Position numbers and translations under genes: made by a program
Part shown: positions 1 through 6,246 of the stretch, piece by piece
Layout: the number at the start of each line of letters is the position of its first letter
How positions within the stretch are numbered: the stretch's first letter is position 1
Assembly (NCBI GenBank): GCA_009926905.1
Contig: RFNX01000347.1
Coordinates: 1-6,246 of the forward strand
DNA from: Flavobacteriales bacterium
Lineage (GTDB): Bacteria > Bacteroidota > Bacteroidia > Flavobacteriales_D > Crocinitomicaceae
Reading direction: 5' to 3'
DNA: 6,246 bases
The notes under the pieces: generated by a model
The model's database searches: none
What the model was told of the DNA's origin: nothing
Seen by the model: the letters and a program-made list of their open reading frames with translations, nothing else

Positions 1-30
1 AAAAAAGACGGACTTTTCAGCCCGCCTTTT
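1..30 (-). terminator. Rho-independent terminator at the end of the efflux operon
   Basis: On the minus strand, AAAAGGCGGGC (30-20) pairs over 11 positions with GTCCGTCTTTT (13-3), with two G-U wobbles and a six-base TGAAAA loop. The transcript then continues into two further U residues at the window edge, giving six T in a row in all. It starts 22 bases after the pump stop codon. The A run on the other side would give a U-tract on the opposite strand too, so it may also stop a convergent transcript entering from the left. Confidence 0.88.
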
Positions 31-52
31 GGTATTAAAGAAGATTGTCCAC

Positions 53-3000
53 TCACACTATCAACTCAGGTTCTTCTTCAACCACTTTTCCTCTGTTTCT
101 TAAGTTGTTTACTTTTTCAATAATTCTATCTACAACGTAGTACATCATTGGTACCACGATGATTGTTAAGAACATTGAACTTGTCAACCCACCAATCAAA
201 ATCCAAGCTAAACCATTTTTCCATTCTGCTCCAGAACCTGTTGCTGTTGCAATTGGAATCATACCAACTACCATCGCAATTGTAGTCATTAAGATTGGAC
301 GCATACGTTCTTTTACAGCTTCTAAAAGTGCATCGTAAACGTTGTAGCCTTTTTCCTTTAGATGGTTGGTGAAATCGACAATCAAAATGGCATTCTTGGC
401 CACCAATCCAAGTAACATCAACATTCCAAGTAAAGTAAAGATTCCCATGTTAGAAGAGGATAGATTCAATGCTAAAAAGGCACCAATTAATGACATAAAA
501 ATTGAGAAAATTACAACAAATGGGTAAACAAAGTTGTCATATAACGCTACCATAATTAGATATACGAGAATAAAACCAATTCCCATTGCGAGTCCTAATG
601 CAGAAAATGATTCTTTTGATCTTTTTACTTCACCGCCCCACAACATTCTGATATTAGGATCCAATGGTTTTTTCTCTAAATATTTCTCGATTTGAGTTGC
701 CACGTTTCCTGAAGCTGTTCCTAAAACATACGCACGAATTGTTGTGTTTGAAATACGATTTTTACGTTCCAATGAACCGTTCCCGTTTTCAACTGAGATT
801 TCAGCGAACTCACTTAAACGTACTTGTTTTCCGTCGTTAGCTGTGAATGTCAAGCTTTTCACATCGTCCACATTTTTGCGGTCAAATTTGTCCATCATTA
901 CACGAATGTCGTATTCTTGTCCTTTTACGTCGAATTGGCTGTCGTCGTTACCCGTTAATGCATTTTGTAATTGCATTCCAATAACTGCGATTGGCAAGCC
1001 TAATTGTCCCATTTTTTCTCTGTCCAAATCAATGCGCACTTCAGGAGTTACGTCGTCAGTAGAGATGGTTGGGTCTTTCGCACCTTTCATATCTAAAATT
1101 GCTGTTTTCAATCTGCGCGCTTCTTTCATCAACAATTCATTGTCATCCGATGAAAGGAAAATTTCAATTGGTGCTTCTTCAGAATCGACCATTCCCATAT
1201 TCATTGTTTTCACTTCGATACCAGGATAACGATTTTCAATTTTCTTTCTGATGGCAGTCATGTAATTAATCGTCGGGAACTTTTTTTGCATTCCAGGTTT
1301 CATTTTCACTGTAATTTCAGATTTGTTTTCAGCCCCGAAAGATGCAGCCCCCATACCTGAACTTGGCCCTCCAACATTGGAGAAAACGATATCAACTACA
1401 TCTTTTTGAGCTAGAATCATTTTTTCGATTTCCAAAGTAATCGCGTTGTTTTCTTCGAACGTTGTACTCTTTTCGTATTTCAATTTAATCATGAATTTCC
1501 CTTGATCTCCTTGTGCTACGAACTCTTGACCAACAATTCCTAAGCCCATTGTAGCCATACTACCAATGAAAATTGCGAGAATTACACCTCCCATAATTAA
1601 TTTATGACGCAACGACCAACCAACTAAAACAACGTATTGATCAGTGAAAATCGTGATCCGACGTTCAAACCATATTAAAATAGCTTGGAAGGGATTTTTT
1701 GGGTTCAACTTAATTTCTTTCGCAAAACGGGAAGCCAACCAAGGTGTCAATGTGAAACAAACGAATAATGACATTAACGTTGAAACAACCACTACAATTG
1801 AGAATTGGTGTAAAATGTCAGAAATAGTTCCTTCGACGAATACAACAGGAGAGAAAACTACAACGTCCACTAAAGTAATCGCCAAGGCTGTGAAACCAAT
1901 TTCGTTACGTCCATCTAAAGCGGCTTGTCGTCGGTTTTTACCCATTTGTAAGTGGCGGTAAATATTCTCCAAAACCACAATCGAGTCATCGACCAAGATA
2001 CCAATAACCAAAGACATTGCTAATAATGTCATCAAGTTCAACGTGTAACCTAAAAGGTACATCGCAACGAACGTTGAAATTAATGAAGCTGGAATAGATA
2101 CCAATACAATGAAGGCATTTCGTAAACTGTGCAAGAACAACAACATTACTGCTGCTACCAAAATAACTGCCAATTCCAAATCGTGAATTACGGCGTCAAC
2201 AGATTCAATAGTAGGAATCGAAGTGTCAGTCGCAATTGTAAATTTTAGTCCTTCTTTCTTGTATTTTTCTTCAATTTGTTTGAATCGTTCTTTCGTCGCA
2301 GTGGACATATCAACGGCATTCGCATCGCTTTGTTTTTTAATTCGCAAACCAACACCATTCACACCATTGTAACGGCTTACAGCCACCTGGTCTTCAATGC
2401 CATCTACGATTTCAGCTACGTCACTCAAACGCACTTCAGAAGTACCTTTCGAATACAGAACTAAGTTTTCAAGGTCTTTAACGTTTTTGAATTTACCAGC
2501 CAAACGCACGGTCATTTGTTCTTGAGCGCTTTTAACTTTTCCTGTTGGAAATTCAACGTTTGCTGAGGCAATTGCTTGATTGATTTGCGAAAATGACAAA
2601 CCATAACGTTTCATTTTGTCTTTGTCGACGTTTACACGAAATGCTCTGTGTTCACCACCAATTACTTGTACATCTGCAACACCTTTTGTTTGTTTGATTT
2701 GCGGTAAAATCTGGTCGTCCATCAACTCCATAAAGTCGCGATCGTCCATGTTTTTTGCCACAGCACTTACTTGTAATACAGGAGAAGCATTCGGTTCAAT
2801 CTTCGCTATAACTGGTGTTTTTGCACCTTCAGGTAGGTTGTTTAGAACGTTATTGATTTTTCGCTGTGCGTCTTCCAATGATTTGTCGATGTCGGCAGAA
2901 GCTTTGAACTCCAACAACATAACAGAAGCATTGTCTAAAGAAAATGCGGTTACTTCATTGATGTTTTCCAAACCACTCAAAGCATCTTCCAACGGTTTAG

Positions 3001-3190
3001 AAACTTGACTTTCAACAGTCGCAGGGGAAGCTCCAGGATAGGTTGTTGTAACCGTAAGGATAGGAGGGGAGAAGTCAGGAAGCAATTCATAGCTCAACTG
3101 ATTGTATGATATGAGTCCTCCACCGATTAAAATCGTAAAGATTACGATGATAAACGAAGGACGTTTTATGGATAATTCTGTAAGTGTCAT
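53..3190 (-). CDS. RND-family efflux pump, inner-membrane permease subunit (HAE1/AcrB-like)
   Basis: This is the proton-driven inner-membrane pump of a tripartite efflux system, taking substrate from the periplasm or outer membrane leaflet and passing it to the channel. At 1045 residues it matches full-length AcrB-type pumps (about 1050) and shows the duplicated layout: TM1 at about 13-30, a periplasmic porter loop to about 335, TM2-6 at about 336-490, TM7 at about 531-551, a second loop to about 860, and TM8-12 at about 863-1022. TM4 carries GILVDDSIVVLEN with the Asp pair D401/D402, and TM10 carries GLVAKNAILIVDF with K932: the proton-relay residues of the family. R962 and T969 in TM11 seem to match AcrB R971 and T978. 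The VDD form of TM4 favours the HAE1 (organic compound) branch over heavy-metal pumps. The start ATG lies 8 bases after the adaptor stop, without a Shine-Dalgarno. The tail is short and acidic (VVEEEPELIV). The substrate is unknown; family assignment is very secure. Confidence 0.97.
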   Translation of the reverse strand: MTLTELSIKRPSFIIVIFTILIGGGLISYNQLSYELLPDFSPPILTVTTTYPGASPATVESQVSKPLEDALSGLENINEVTAFSLDNASVMLLEFKASADIDKSLEDAQRKINNVLNNLPEGAKTPVIAKIEPNASPVLQVSAVAKNMDDRDFMELMDDQILPQIKQTKGVADVQVIGGEHRAFRVNVDKDKMKRYGLSFSQINQAIASANVEFPTGKVKSAQEQMTVRLAGKFKNVKDLENLVLYSKGTSEVRLSDVAEIVDGIEDQVAVSRYNGVNGVGLRIKKQSDANAVDMSTATKERFKQIEEKYKKEGLKFTIATDTSIPTIESVDAVIHDLELAVILVAAVMLLFLHSLRNAFIVLVSIPASLISTFVAMYLLGYTLNLMTLLAMSLVIGILVDDSIVVLENIYRHLQMGKNRRQAALDGRNEIGFTALAITLVDVVVFSPVVFVEGTISDILHQFSIVVVVSTLMSLFVCFTLTPWLASRFAKEIKLNPKNPFQAILIWFERRITIFTDQYVVLVGWSLRHKLIMGGVILAIFIGSMATMGLGIVGQEFVAQGDQGKFMIKLKYEKSTTFEENNAITLEIEKMILAQKDVVDIVFSNVGGPSSGMGAASFGAENKSEITVKMKPGMQKKFPTINYMTAIRKKIENRYPGIEVKTMNMGMVDSEEAPIEIFLSSDDNELLMKEARRLKTAILDMKGAKDPTISTDDVTPEVRIDLDREKMGQLGLPIAVIGMQLQNALTGNDDSQFDVKGQEYDIRVMMDKFDRKNVDDVKSLTFTANDGKQVRLSEFAEISVENGNGSLERKNRISNTTIRAYVLGTASGNVATQIEKYLEKKPLDPNIRMLWGGEVKRSKESFSALGLAMGIGFILVYLIMVALYDNFVYPFVVIFSIFMSLIGAFLALNLSSSNMGIFTLLGMLMLLGLVAKNAILIVDFTNHLKEKGYNVYDALLEAVKERMRPILMTTIAMVVGMIPIATATGSGAEWKNGLAWILIGGLTSSMFLTIIVVPMMYYVVDRIIEKVNNLRNRGKVVEEEPELIV

Positions 3191-3198
3191 TACGTTAG

Positions 3199-4257
3199 TT
3201 ATTTAGTCGTTTTAACGTTGGAGTTATTTTGCAAATTCACTTGACCTTTGATTACGATTTGGTCAGCTTTTGTCAATCCTGAAATTACTTCTATGTAGTC
3301 ACCATCAGACGTTCCAGCATTGAAAGAAGTCAAGATTGCTTTTCCGTTTCTGATAACGTAAACTTGAGGGTTTTTTGAAGAACCGATTAACGCTTTTCGT
3401 GGAACAGACAATGCAGTTGTACTTTTCGAATTCGATAAAGAAACCGATCCGTACATTCCAGCCATAATTCTATTTGTTGAGTTGTTTTGAACTGTTGCTT
3501 GAATTTTGAAATTGTGAGAAGCATCTGCTTGTACAGCGATTTGAGAGATTTTTCCTTTAAAGTCAGCATCTCCGTAAACGTCTACATTTGCATCAATTGT
3601 TTGACCTTTTGTGAATTTTAAAACGTCGCGTTCTGGAACTGAGATGGTTAATTTTAAAGCAGAAATGTCAGTCAATTCTACAATTGGTGTTCCAGGTCCA
3701 ATCATCGAACCTAAGTCTACCATTTTCTTTGTAACAACTCCGCTGTAAGGAGCGACGATTGATGTACTTCTCAATTGTTTTTGCAATTGTTTCAATTGAA
3801 CTTCTGTTGTTTTTACAGCCAATTCAATTTTTTCAGCTTCTGCACTTGCAATTACGTTGTCTTTTTTCAAACTTGCGTAACGAGCGTTGTCATTTTTCAG
3901 ATTGTCTAAGTTCAATTGTGCAGATTGAATTTGCAACAAGATCATTTCGTCGTCTAATTTTGCAATCGGTTGACCAGCTGAAACAACGTCACCTTCTTCT
4001 ACATATAATTTCACTAATTTCCCTGAACCGTCTGAAGCTACATTGTTTTGACGTGCAGCATCAAATGTTCCTAAGAACGACAAAGAACTTTCAAATGTGT
4101 GAACGGTTGGTTTCGTTGCTTCAACTAAGATTGCTTCTGAAGCATCACGGATGTATAATTTCGCCTCTACCGCTTTTTTGTTTGACATTAGCTTCAATGC
4201 GCCTAAAACGATGACAACTACAGCTCCTATTCCTATAATTATTACTCTTTTGTTCAT
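3199..4257 (-). CDS. Periplasmic adaptor subunit of RND efflux system (membrane fusion protein, HlyD/AcrA-like)
   Basis: This adaptor bridges the RND pump and the outer-membrane channel. The 352-residue product begins with MNKR and one hydrophobic segment (about 5-23), which should act as an uncleaved inner-membrane anchor. There is no cysteine anywhere, so it is not a lipoprotein like AcrA. Domains follow family order: first lipoyl half at about 76-102 (GKLVKLYVEEGDVVSAGQP), a short alpha-helical hairpin at about 103-165, second lipoyl half at about 167-197 (IVAPYSGVVTKKMVDLGSMI), a beta-barrel at about 200-280, and a membrane-proximal domain at about 283-345 beginning SVPRKAL. The frame is open upstream to a TTG at 4281, which would overlap the channel gene by 17 bases. 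I chose the ATG at 4257 because it lies 7 bases after the channel stop and puts a basic MNKR directly before the membrane segment. Substrate is not readable from this sequence. Confidence 0.94.
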   Translation of the reverse strand: MNKRVIIIGIGAVVVIVLGALKLMSNKKAVEAKLYIRDASEAILVEATKPTVHTFESSLSFLGTFDAARQNNVASDGSGKLVKLYVEEGDVVSAGQPIAKLDDEMILLQIQSAQLNLDNLKNDNARYASLKKDNVIASAEAEKIELAVKTTEVQLKQLQKQLRSTSIVAPYSGVVTKKMVDLGSMIGPGTPIVELTDISALKLTISVPERDVLKFTKGQTIDANVDVYGDADFKGKISQIAVQADASHNFKIQATVQNNSTNRIMAGMYGSVSLSNSKSTTALSVPRKALIGSSKNPQVYVIRNGKAILTSFNAGTSDGDYIEVISGLTKADQIVIKGQVNLQNNSNVKTTK

Positions 4258-4264
4258 GATTTTA

Positions 4265-5578
4265 TTATTTAATGTTTCCAATTGATTTTAAATACTCTAA
4301 TTCGGCTTGTCTTAATTGAATGTATGTTGCTACCACATTCGTTTGTGCTTGCTGCAAACCATTCTCAGCAAGAATCAAATCATTGGAACTGCTCATTCCT
4401 TGTTTGAATTTTAAAACTGCATTTTTGTGAATGCTTTCCGCTAATTGCAATTGTTCTTTTGTAATACTCAAAGCGCCTGCTTTCACTTCAATTTGTTTGC
4501 GGTTGTTATCCACAGCCATTTCTAATTGTTGGTTTAACAAATCGTACTGATTGACGATTTTTTCTTTGTTCAAGGCATTCATTTTCGCTTTGTGGTATTT
4601 CTCCAAACCATCGAATAAATTCCAATCCAAACGTAAACCTAAAAATGCACCGTCGATTCCTTTTCGGAAGTTATCTTCTGGTTTGATATTAACGTTGTAG
4701 TTGTAAGCAGCGTAGAATGACAAGTTTGGCAAGTATCCCATTTTAATGCCTTTTTTCTCTTCTTCGTTCATTTTTTTCTGAGATTCAACCATTTTCAAGG
4801 CTAAGAAATTCGATTCTGATTGATCCACTAAAATCGTGTTTTCAACCAATTTGTCTGCTTCAAAACTGATGATAGCGTCCTTTGGATAGCCAATGTAAAT
4901 CTTCATTAAAGACTCTAATTGATCTTTTGTTGCCAATAATGAAGCTTTCGTGTTTGCCAAAGTTAATTCGTTGATTTTCAATTTATCCGCTTCCGTTTGA
5001 ATCACTAAGCCTTGTTGCACCATGGATTCCATGTTTTTAATCAAAGCTTTTGTATTCACTAAATTACTGTCGATGAAATCCAATTGTTTGATAATTCCTT
5101 GAATCAAGAAATACGTGTTCGCTACTTGGTAACGCACATCTTGAATAGTCATTTGTTTTTGAGTTTCCACGATTTCAGAATTAACCGCCAACGCCGCTAA
5201 ACCATAATTTACTTGCGAATTGAACAACACTTGTGTCAATTGTACGGTGTTACTCAATACGATAGGAACCCCGAATTGCACGGTTGTAAATGTTCCTGCT
5301 GGCCCACCGAACATTTCAGCAGGAATAACTTGACCTGGAATTTTCGCGTTGTATTTGTAATCAGCTGTGAAGTTTAGTTGTGGCAATCTTGCAGCCAAAT
5401 ACGCACCTCTTTGCTTTTGATTGAACTCAATGTCGAGCTGGGCGTTTCGAACCTGGAGATTAGCTGTATCCGCCATTTTCATGCAGGAAGCTAAGTCCAA
5501 GGTTTGTGCGTTTGTTGATTTCGTTGAGAAGACAAAACCGAAGAAAACGCCCAATGGAATTAAATAAACTGATTTCAT
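4265..5578 (-). CDS. TolC-family outer-membrane efflux channel (OEP)
   Basis: This is the outer-membrane exit duct of the tripartite pump; family members trimerise into a beta-barrel with a long periplasmic alpha-helical tunnel. The 437-residue product starts with a Sec signal peptide (a lysine, a hydrophobic core at about 5-18, then STNA), with likely cleavage after A24. The mature part shows the internal duplication of the OEP family: repeat one at about 30-225 and repeat two at about 255-435. Each has long Gln/Asn/Lys-rich helices and an equivalent turn, QQGLVIQTEADKLKIN at 189-204 and KQGMSSSNDLILAEN at 392-406. The segments GYLPNLSFYAAYNYN (281-295) and LGLRLDWNLFDG (313-324) are typical of strands next to the barrel. 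Its ATG overlaps the regulator stop by 4 bases, suggesting translational coupling. C32 is not in a lipobox, so lipidation is unlikely. It differs from many systems in preceding the adaptor gene. Confidence 0.95.
   Translation of the reverse strand: MKSVYLIPLGVFFGFVFSTKSTNAQTLDLASCMKMADTANLQVRNAQLDIEFNQKQRGAYLAARLPQLNFTADYKYNAKIPGQVIPAEMFGGPAGTFTTVQFGVPIVLSNTVQLTQVLFNSQVNYGLAALAVNSEIVETQKQMTIQDVRYQVANTYFLIQGIIKQLDFIDSNLVNTKALIKNMESMVQQGLVIQTEADKLKINELTLANTKASLLATKDQLESLMKIYIGYPKDAIISFEADKLVENTILVDQSESNFLALKMVESQKKMNEEEKKGIKMGYLPNLSFYAAYNYNVNIKPEDNFRKGIDGAFLGLRLDWNLFDGLEKYHKAKMNALNKEKIVNQYDLLNQQLEMAVDNNRKQIEVKAGALSITKEQLQLAESIHKNAVLKFKQGMSSSNDLILAENGLQQAQTNVVATYIQLRQAELEYLKSIGNIK
5575..5578 (-). 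other. ATGA stop/start overlap between regulator and channel genes
   Basis: On the minus strand the four bases ATGA contain both the start codon of the channel gene (ATG, 5578-5576) and the stop codon of the regulator (TGA, 5577-5575). No Shine-Dalgarno is visible ahead of this start; the upstream bases are A-rich (ACAAACAA). This suggests that ribosomes finishing the regulator re-initiate on the channel, and it supports a single transcript. Confidence 0.85.
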
Positions 5579-6192
5579 TTGTTTGTTTTTTGTGGGAATA
5601 AATAAGTGATTAACATTTCTATAACTATTTCTTTGTGAGCGATTAAGCGTTCGTTTAGTTCTTCATCGGAGATTTTGTGAACGGCTTTCATCAGGTTTTT
5701 ACTCATGAATGGAAAATCGCAGTTGGACATGATAAGCAATGTTAAGTTTGCCATATCGATTTTACGCATACGTCCTTCTTCAAAAGCTTTGGTACATTCG
5801 TCAAAAATTCCAGTACTTAGGATTTTGTCAAAGAAAGTCGTGTCAATTTGGCAACCTTCTTCGCGGCTCATTTCGTTGACGATGAAAGCAGGTAATTCGG
5901 GGTGAGTGCTTAGGAAATCGTATTCCGCTTCAATCACCAATCGAATTTTTTGCTCCAAAGGCGCATCTGAACTGAACACATTTACCATTGAATTCACGAA
6001 ATCTTCCATTGCACCATGAAATACCAATTTGAACAATTCACTTTTCGAACGGAAATAATAGTTTACAAGCGCAACATTCATACCTGATGCCTTTGCGATT
6101 TCGCGCGTCGAACAACCAGAAAAACCTTTGGAAATAAAAACTTCTTTGGCTGCTGCTTTGATTTTTTCTTCTGTTGATAGGTCCTTTTTCAT
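5575..6192 (-). CDS. TetR/AcrR-family transcriptional regulator, probable autorepressor of the efflux operon
   Basis: This 205-residue protein is of typical TetR-family length. The N-terminal DNA-binding domain is clear: helix 1 at about 7-22 (EEKIKAAAKEVFISKGF), then the helix-turn-helix at about 28-48 (TREIAKASGMNVALVNYYF) and the family hallmark YYFRSKSELF at 45-54. The remaining 150 residues form the divergent ligand-binding and dimer domain; HPELPAFIVNEM at 97-108 resembles a stretch common in one TetR C-terminal subgroup. The ligand cannot be deduced. It has four cysteines (C27, C114, C133, C158). An in-frame TAA at 6208-6210 lies just upstream and no earlier start exists after it, which fixes the ATG at 6192. 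As first gene of the run, with a 20-base palindrome over its promoter and its stop overlapping the channel start, it most likely represses its own operon; that role is inferred. An activator role is less likely. Confidence 0.95.
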   Translation of the reverse strand: MKKDLSTEEKIKAAAKEVFISKGFSGCSTREIAKASGMNVALVNYYFRSKSELFKLVFHGAMEDFVNSMVNVFSSDAPLEQKIRLVIEAEYDFLSTHPELPAFIVNEMSREEGCQIDTTFFDKILSTGIFDECTKAFEEGRMRKIDMANLTLLIMSNCDFPFMSKNLMKAVHKISDEELNERLIAHKEIVIEMLITYLFPQKTNK

Positions 6193-6202
6193 AATTCGTC
6201 TG

Positions 6203-6228
6203 CAAAATTAAACAACTATTTTAAACAA
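6203..6228 (-). promoter_or_regulatory. Candidate Bacteroidota-type promoter for the operon
   Basis: Read on the minus strand, TAATTTTG at 6210-6203 fits the Bacteroidota -7 consensus TAnnTTTG exactly. A TTG at 6228-6226 could serve as the -33 element. The 15-base spacer is somewhat shorter than the usual 17-20 or so, so the -33 assignment is weaker than the -7. The box ends only 10 bases before the regulator ATG, so the predicted leader is very short. It is the only promoter-like match I found upstream of the operon, but the window ends at 6246 and a further upstream promoter cannot be excluded. Confidence 0.6.
6208..6215. promoter_or_regulatory. Possible extra operator half-site overlapping the -7 box
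   Basis: TTAAACAA at 6208-6215 exactly repeats the 8 bases at 6221-6228, which belong mostly to the left arm of the palindrome. The copies are in the same orientation, 13 bases apart. The second has no matching inverted partner and overlaps the first bases of the candidate -7 element. It could be a weak secondary contact for the regulator or simply a chance repeat in AT-rich DNA. Confidence 0.35.
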
Positions 6229-6238
6229 GTGTTTAAAA
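6219..6238. promoter_or_regulatory. Palindromic operator, probable TetR-regulator binding site
   Basis: This is an inverted repeat with two perfect 9-base arms, TTTTAAACA (6219-6227) and TGTTTAAAA (6230-6238), separated by two bases (AG). Its core has the form AAACAnnTGTTT. Length, tight spacing and symmetry suit a homodimeric TetR-family repressor. It covers the candidate -33 element and lies 27 bases upstream of the regulator ATG, so occupancy should block transcription of the whole operon. Binding by the adjacent regulator is inferred from position. Confidence 0.75.
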
Positions 6239-6246
6239 CGAATGCT

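Noticed and set aside
744..1229. Plus-strand open frame of 161 codons inside the pump gene
   Set aside because: It lies antisense to a well-conserved part of the pump. The translation is rich in Ser, Phe and Ile with no recognisable domain, as expected for a reverse-strand shadow.
1644..1961. Plus-strand open frame of 105 codons inside the pump gene
   Set aside because: It is antisense to the TM4-TM7 region of the pump. It has low-complexity Thr/Lys content and no promoter or start context.
2616..3008. Plus-strand open frame of 130 codons inside the pump gene
   Set aside because: It is antisense to the first porter domain of the pump and has no domain signature of its own.
53..3190. Assignment of the pump to the heavy-metal (CzcA/CusA) RND branch
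   Set aside because: TM4 has the VDDSIVVLEN form with paired aspartates and TM10 has AKNAIL, both typical of the HAE1/AcrB branch.
3759..4214. Plus-strand open frame of 151 codons inside the adaptor gene
   Set aside because: Its Leu/Phe/Gln-rich product arises from reading the reverse strand of the adaptor's coiled-coil codons; it looks like an artefact.
5705..5905. Plus-strand open frame of 66 codons inside the regulator gene
   Set aside because: It is short, antisense to the regulator's ligand domain, and has no supporting features.
1..6246. CRISPR arrays, tRNA or rRNA genes, insertion sequences, riboswitches
   Set aside because: Coding sequence fills all but about 50 bases at each end. 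I saw no repeat arrays, transposase-like frames or structured RNA apart from the terminator.

Overview
The window looks like a piece of a Bacteroidota chromosome, probably from a Flavobacteriales-type organism. The base composition is AT-rich (roughly 38-40% GC by eye). The only promoter-like element matches the Bacteroidota -7 consensus TAnnTTTG. None of the four genes has a clear Shine-Dalgarno sequence; their start regions are A-rich instead, as is usual in that phylum. I cannot name a genus from sequence alone.

The window holds one compact, apparently complete four-gene operon, all on the minus strand and read from right to left. From the promoter end it contains: a promoter with a palindromic operator (about 6203-6238); a TetR-family regulator (6192-5575); a TolC-type outer-membrane channel (5578-4265); a periplasmic adaptor (membrane fusion) protein (4257-3199); and an RND inner-membrane pump of the HAE1/AcrB type (3190-53). 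A strong intrinsic terminator (30-1) follows 22 bases after the last stop codon. Junctions are tight: a 4-base stop/start overlap, then gaps of 7 and 8 bases. No gene-free stretch exceeds about 55 bases, and all four reading frames look intact.

Together, pump, adaptor and channel should form a tripartite, proton-driven efflux machine spanning inner membrane, periplasm and outer membrane. Because the regulator is the first gene of the operon it likely controls, and a palindrome lies over its promoter, the simplest model is a self-repressing efflux operon that opens when a ligand binds the regulator. The substrate cannot be read from the sequence.

I see no sign of a wholly new system. The points most worth a second look are the operator/promoter architecture (including an extra half-site on the -7 box and a predicted very short leader), the adaptor start codon, and a group of methionines in the pump's periplasmic domain.
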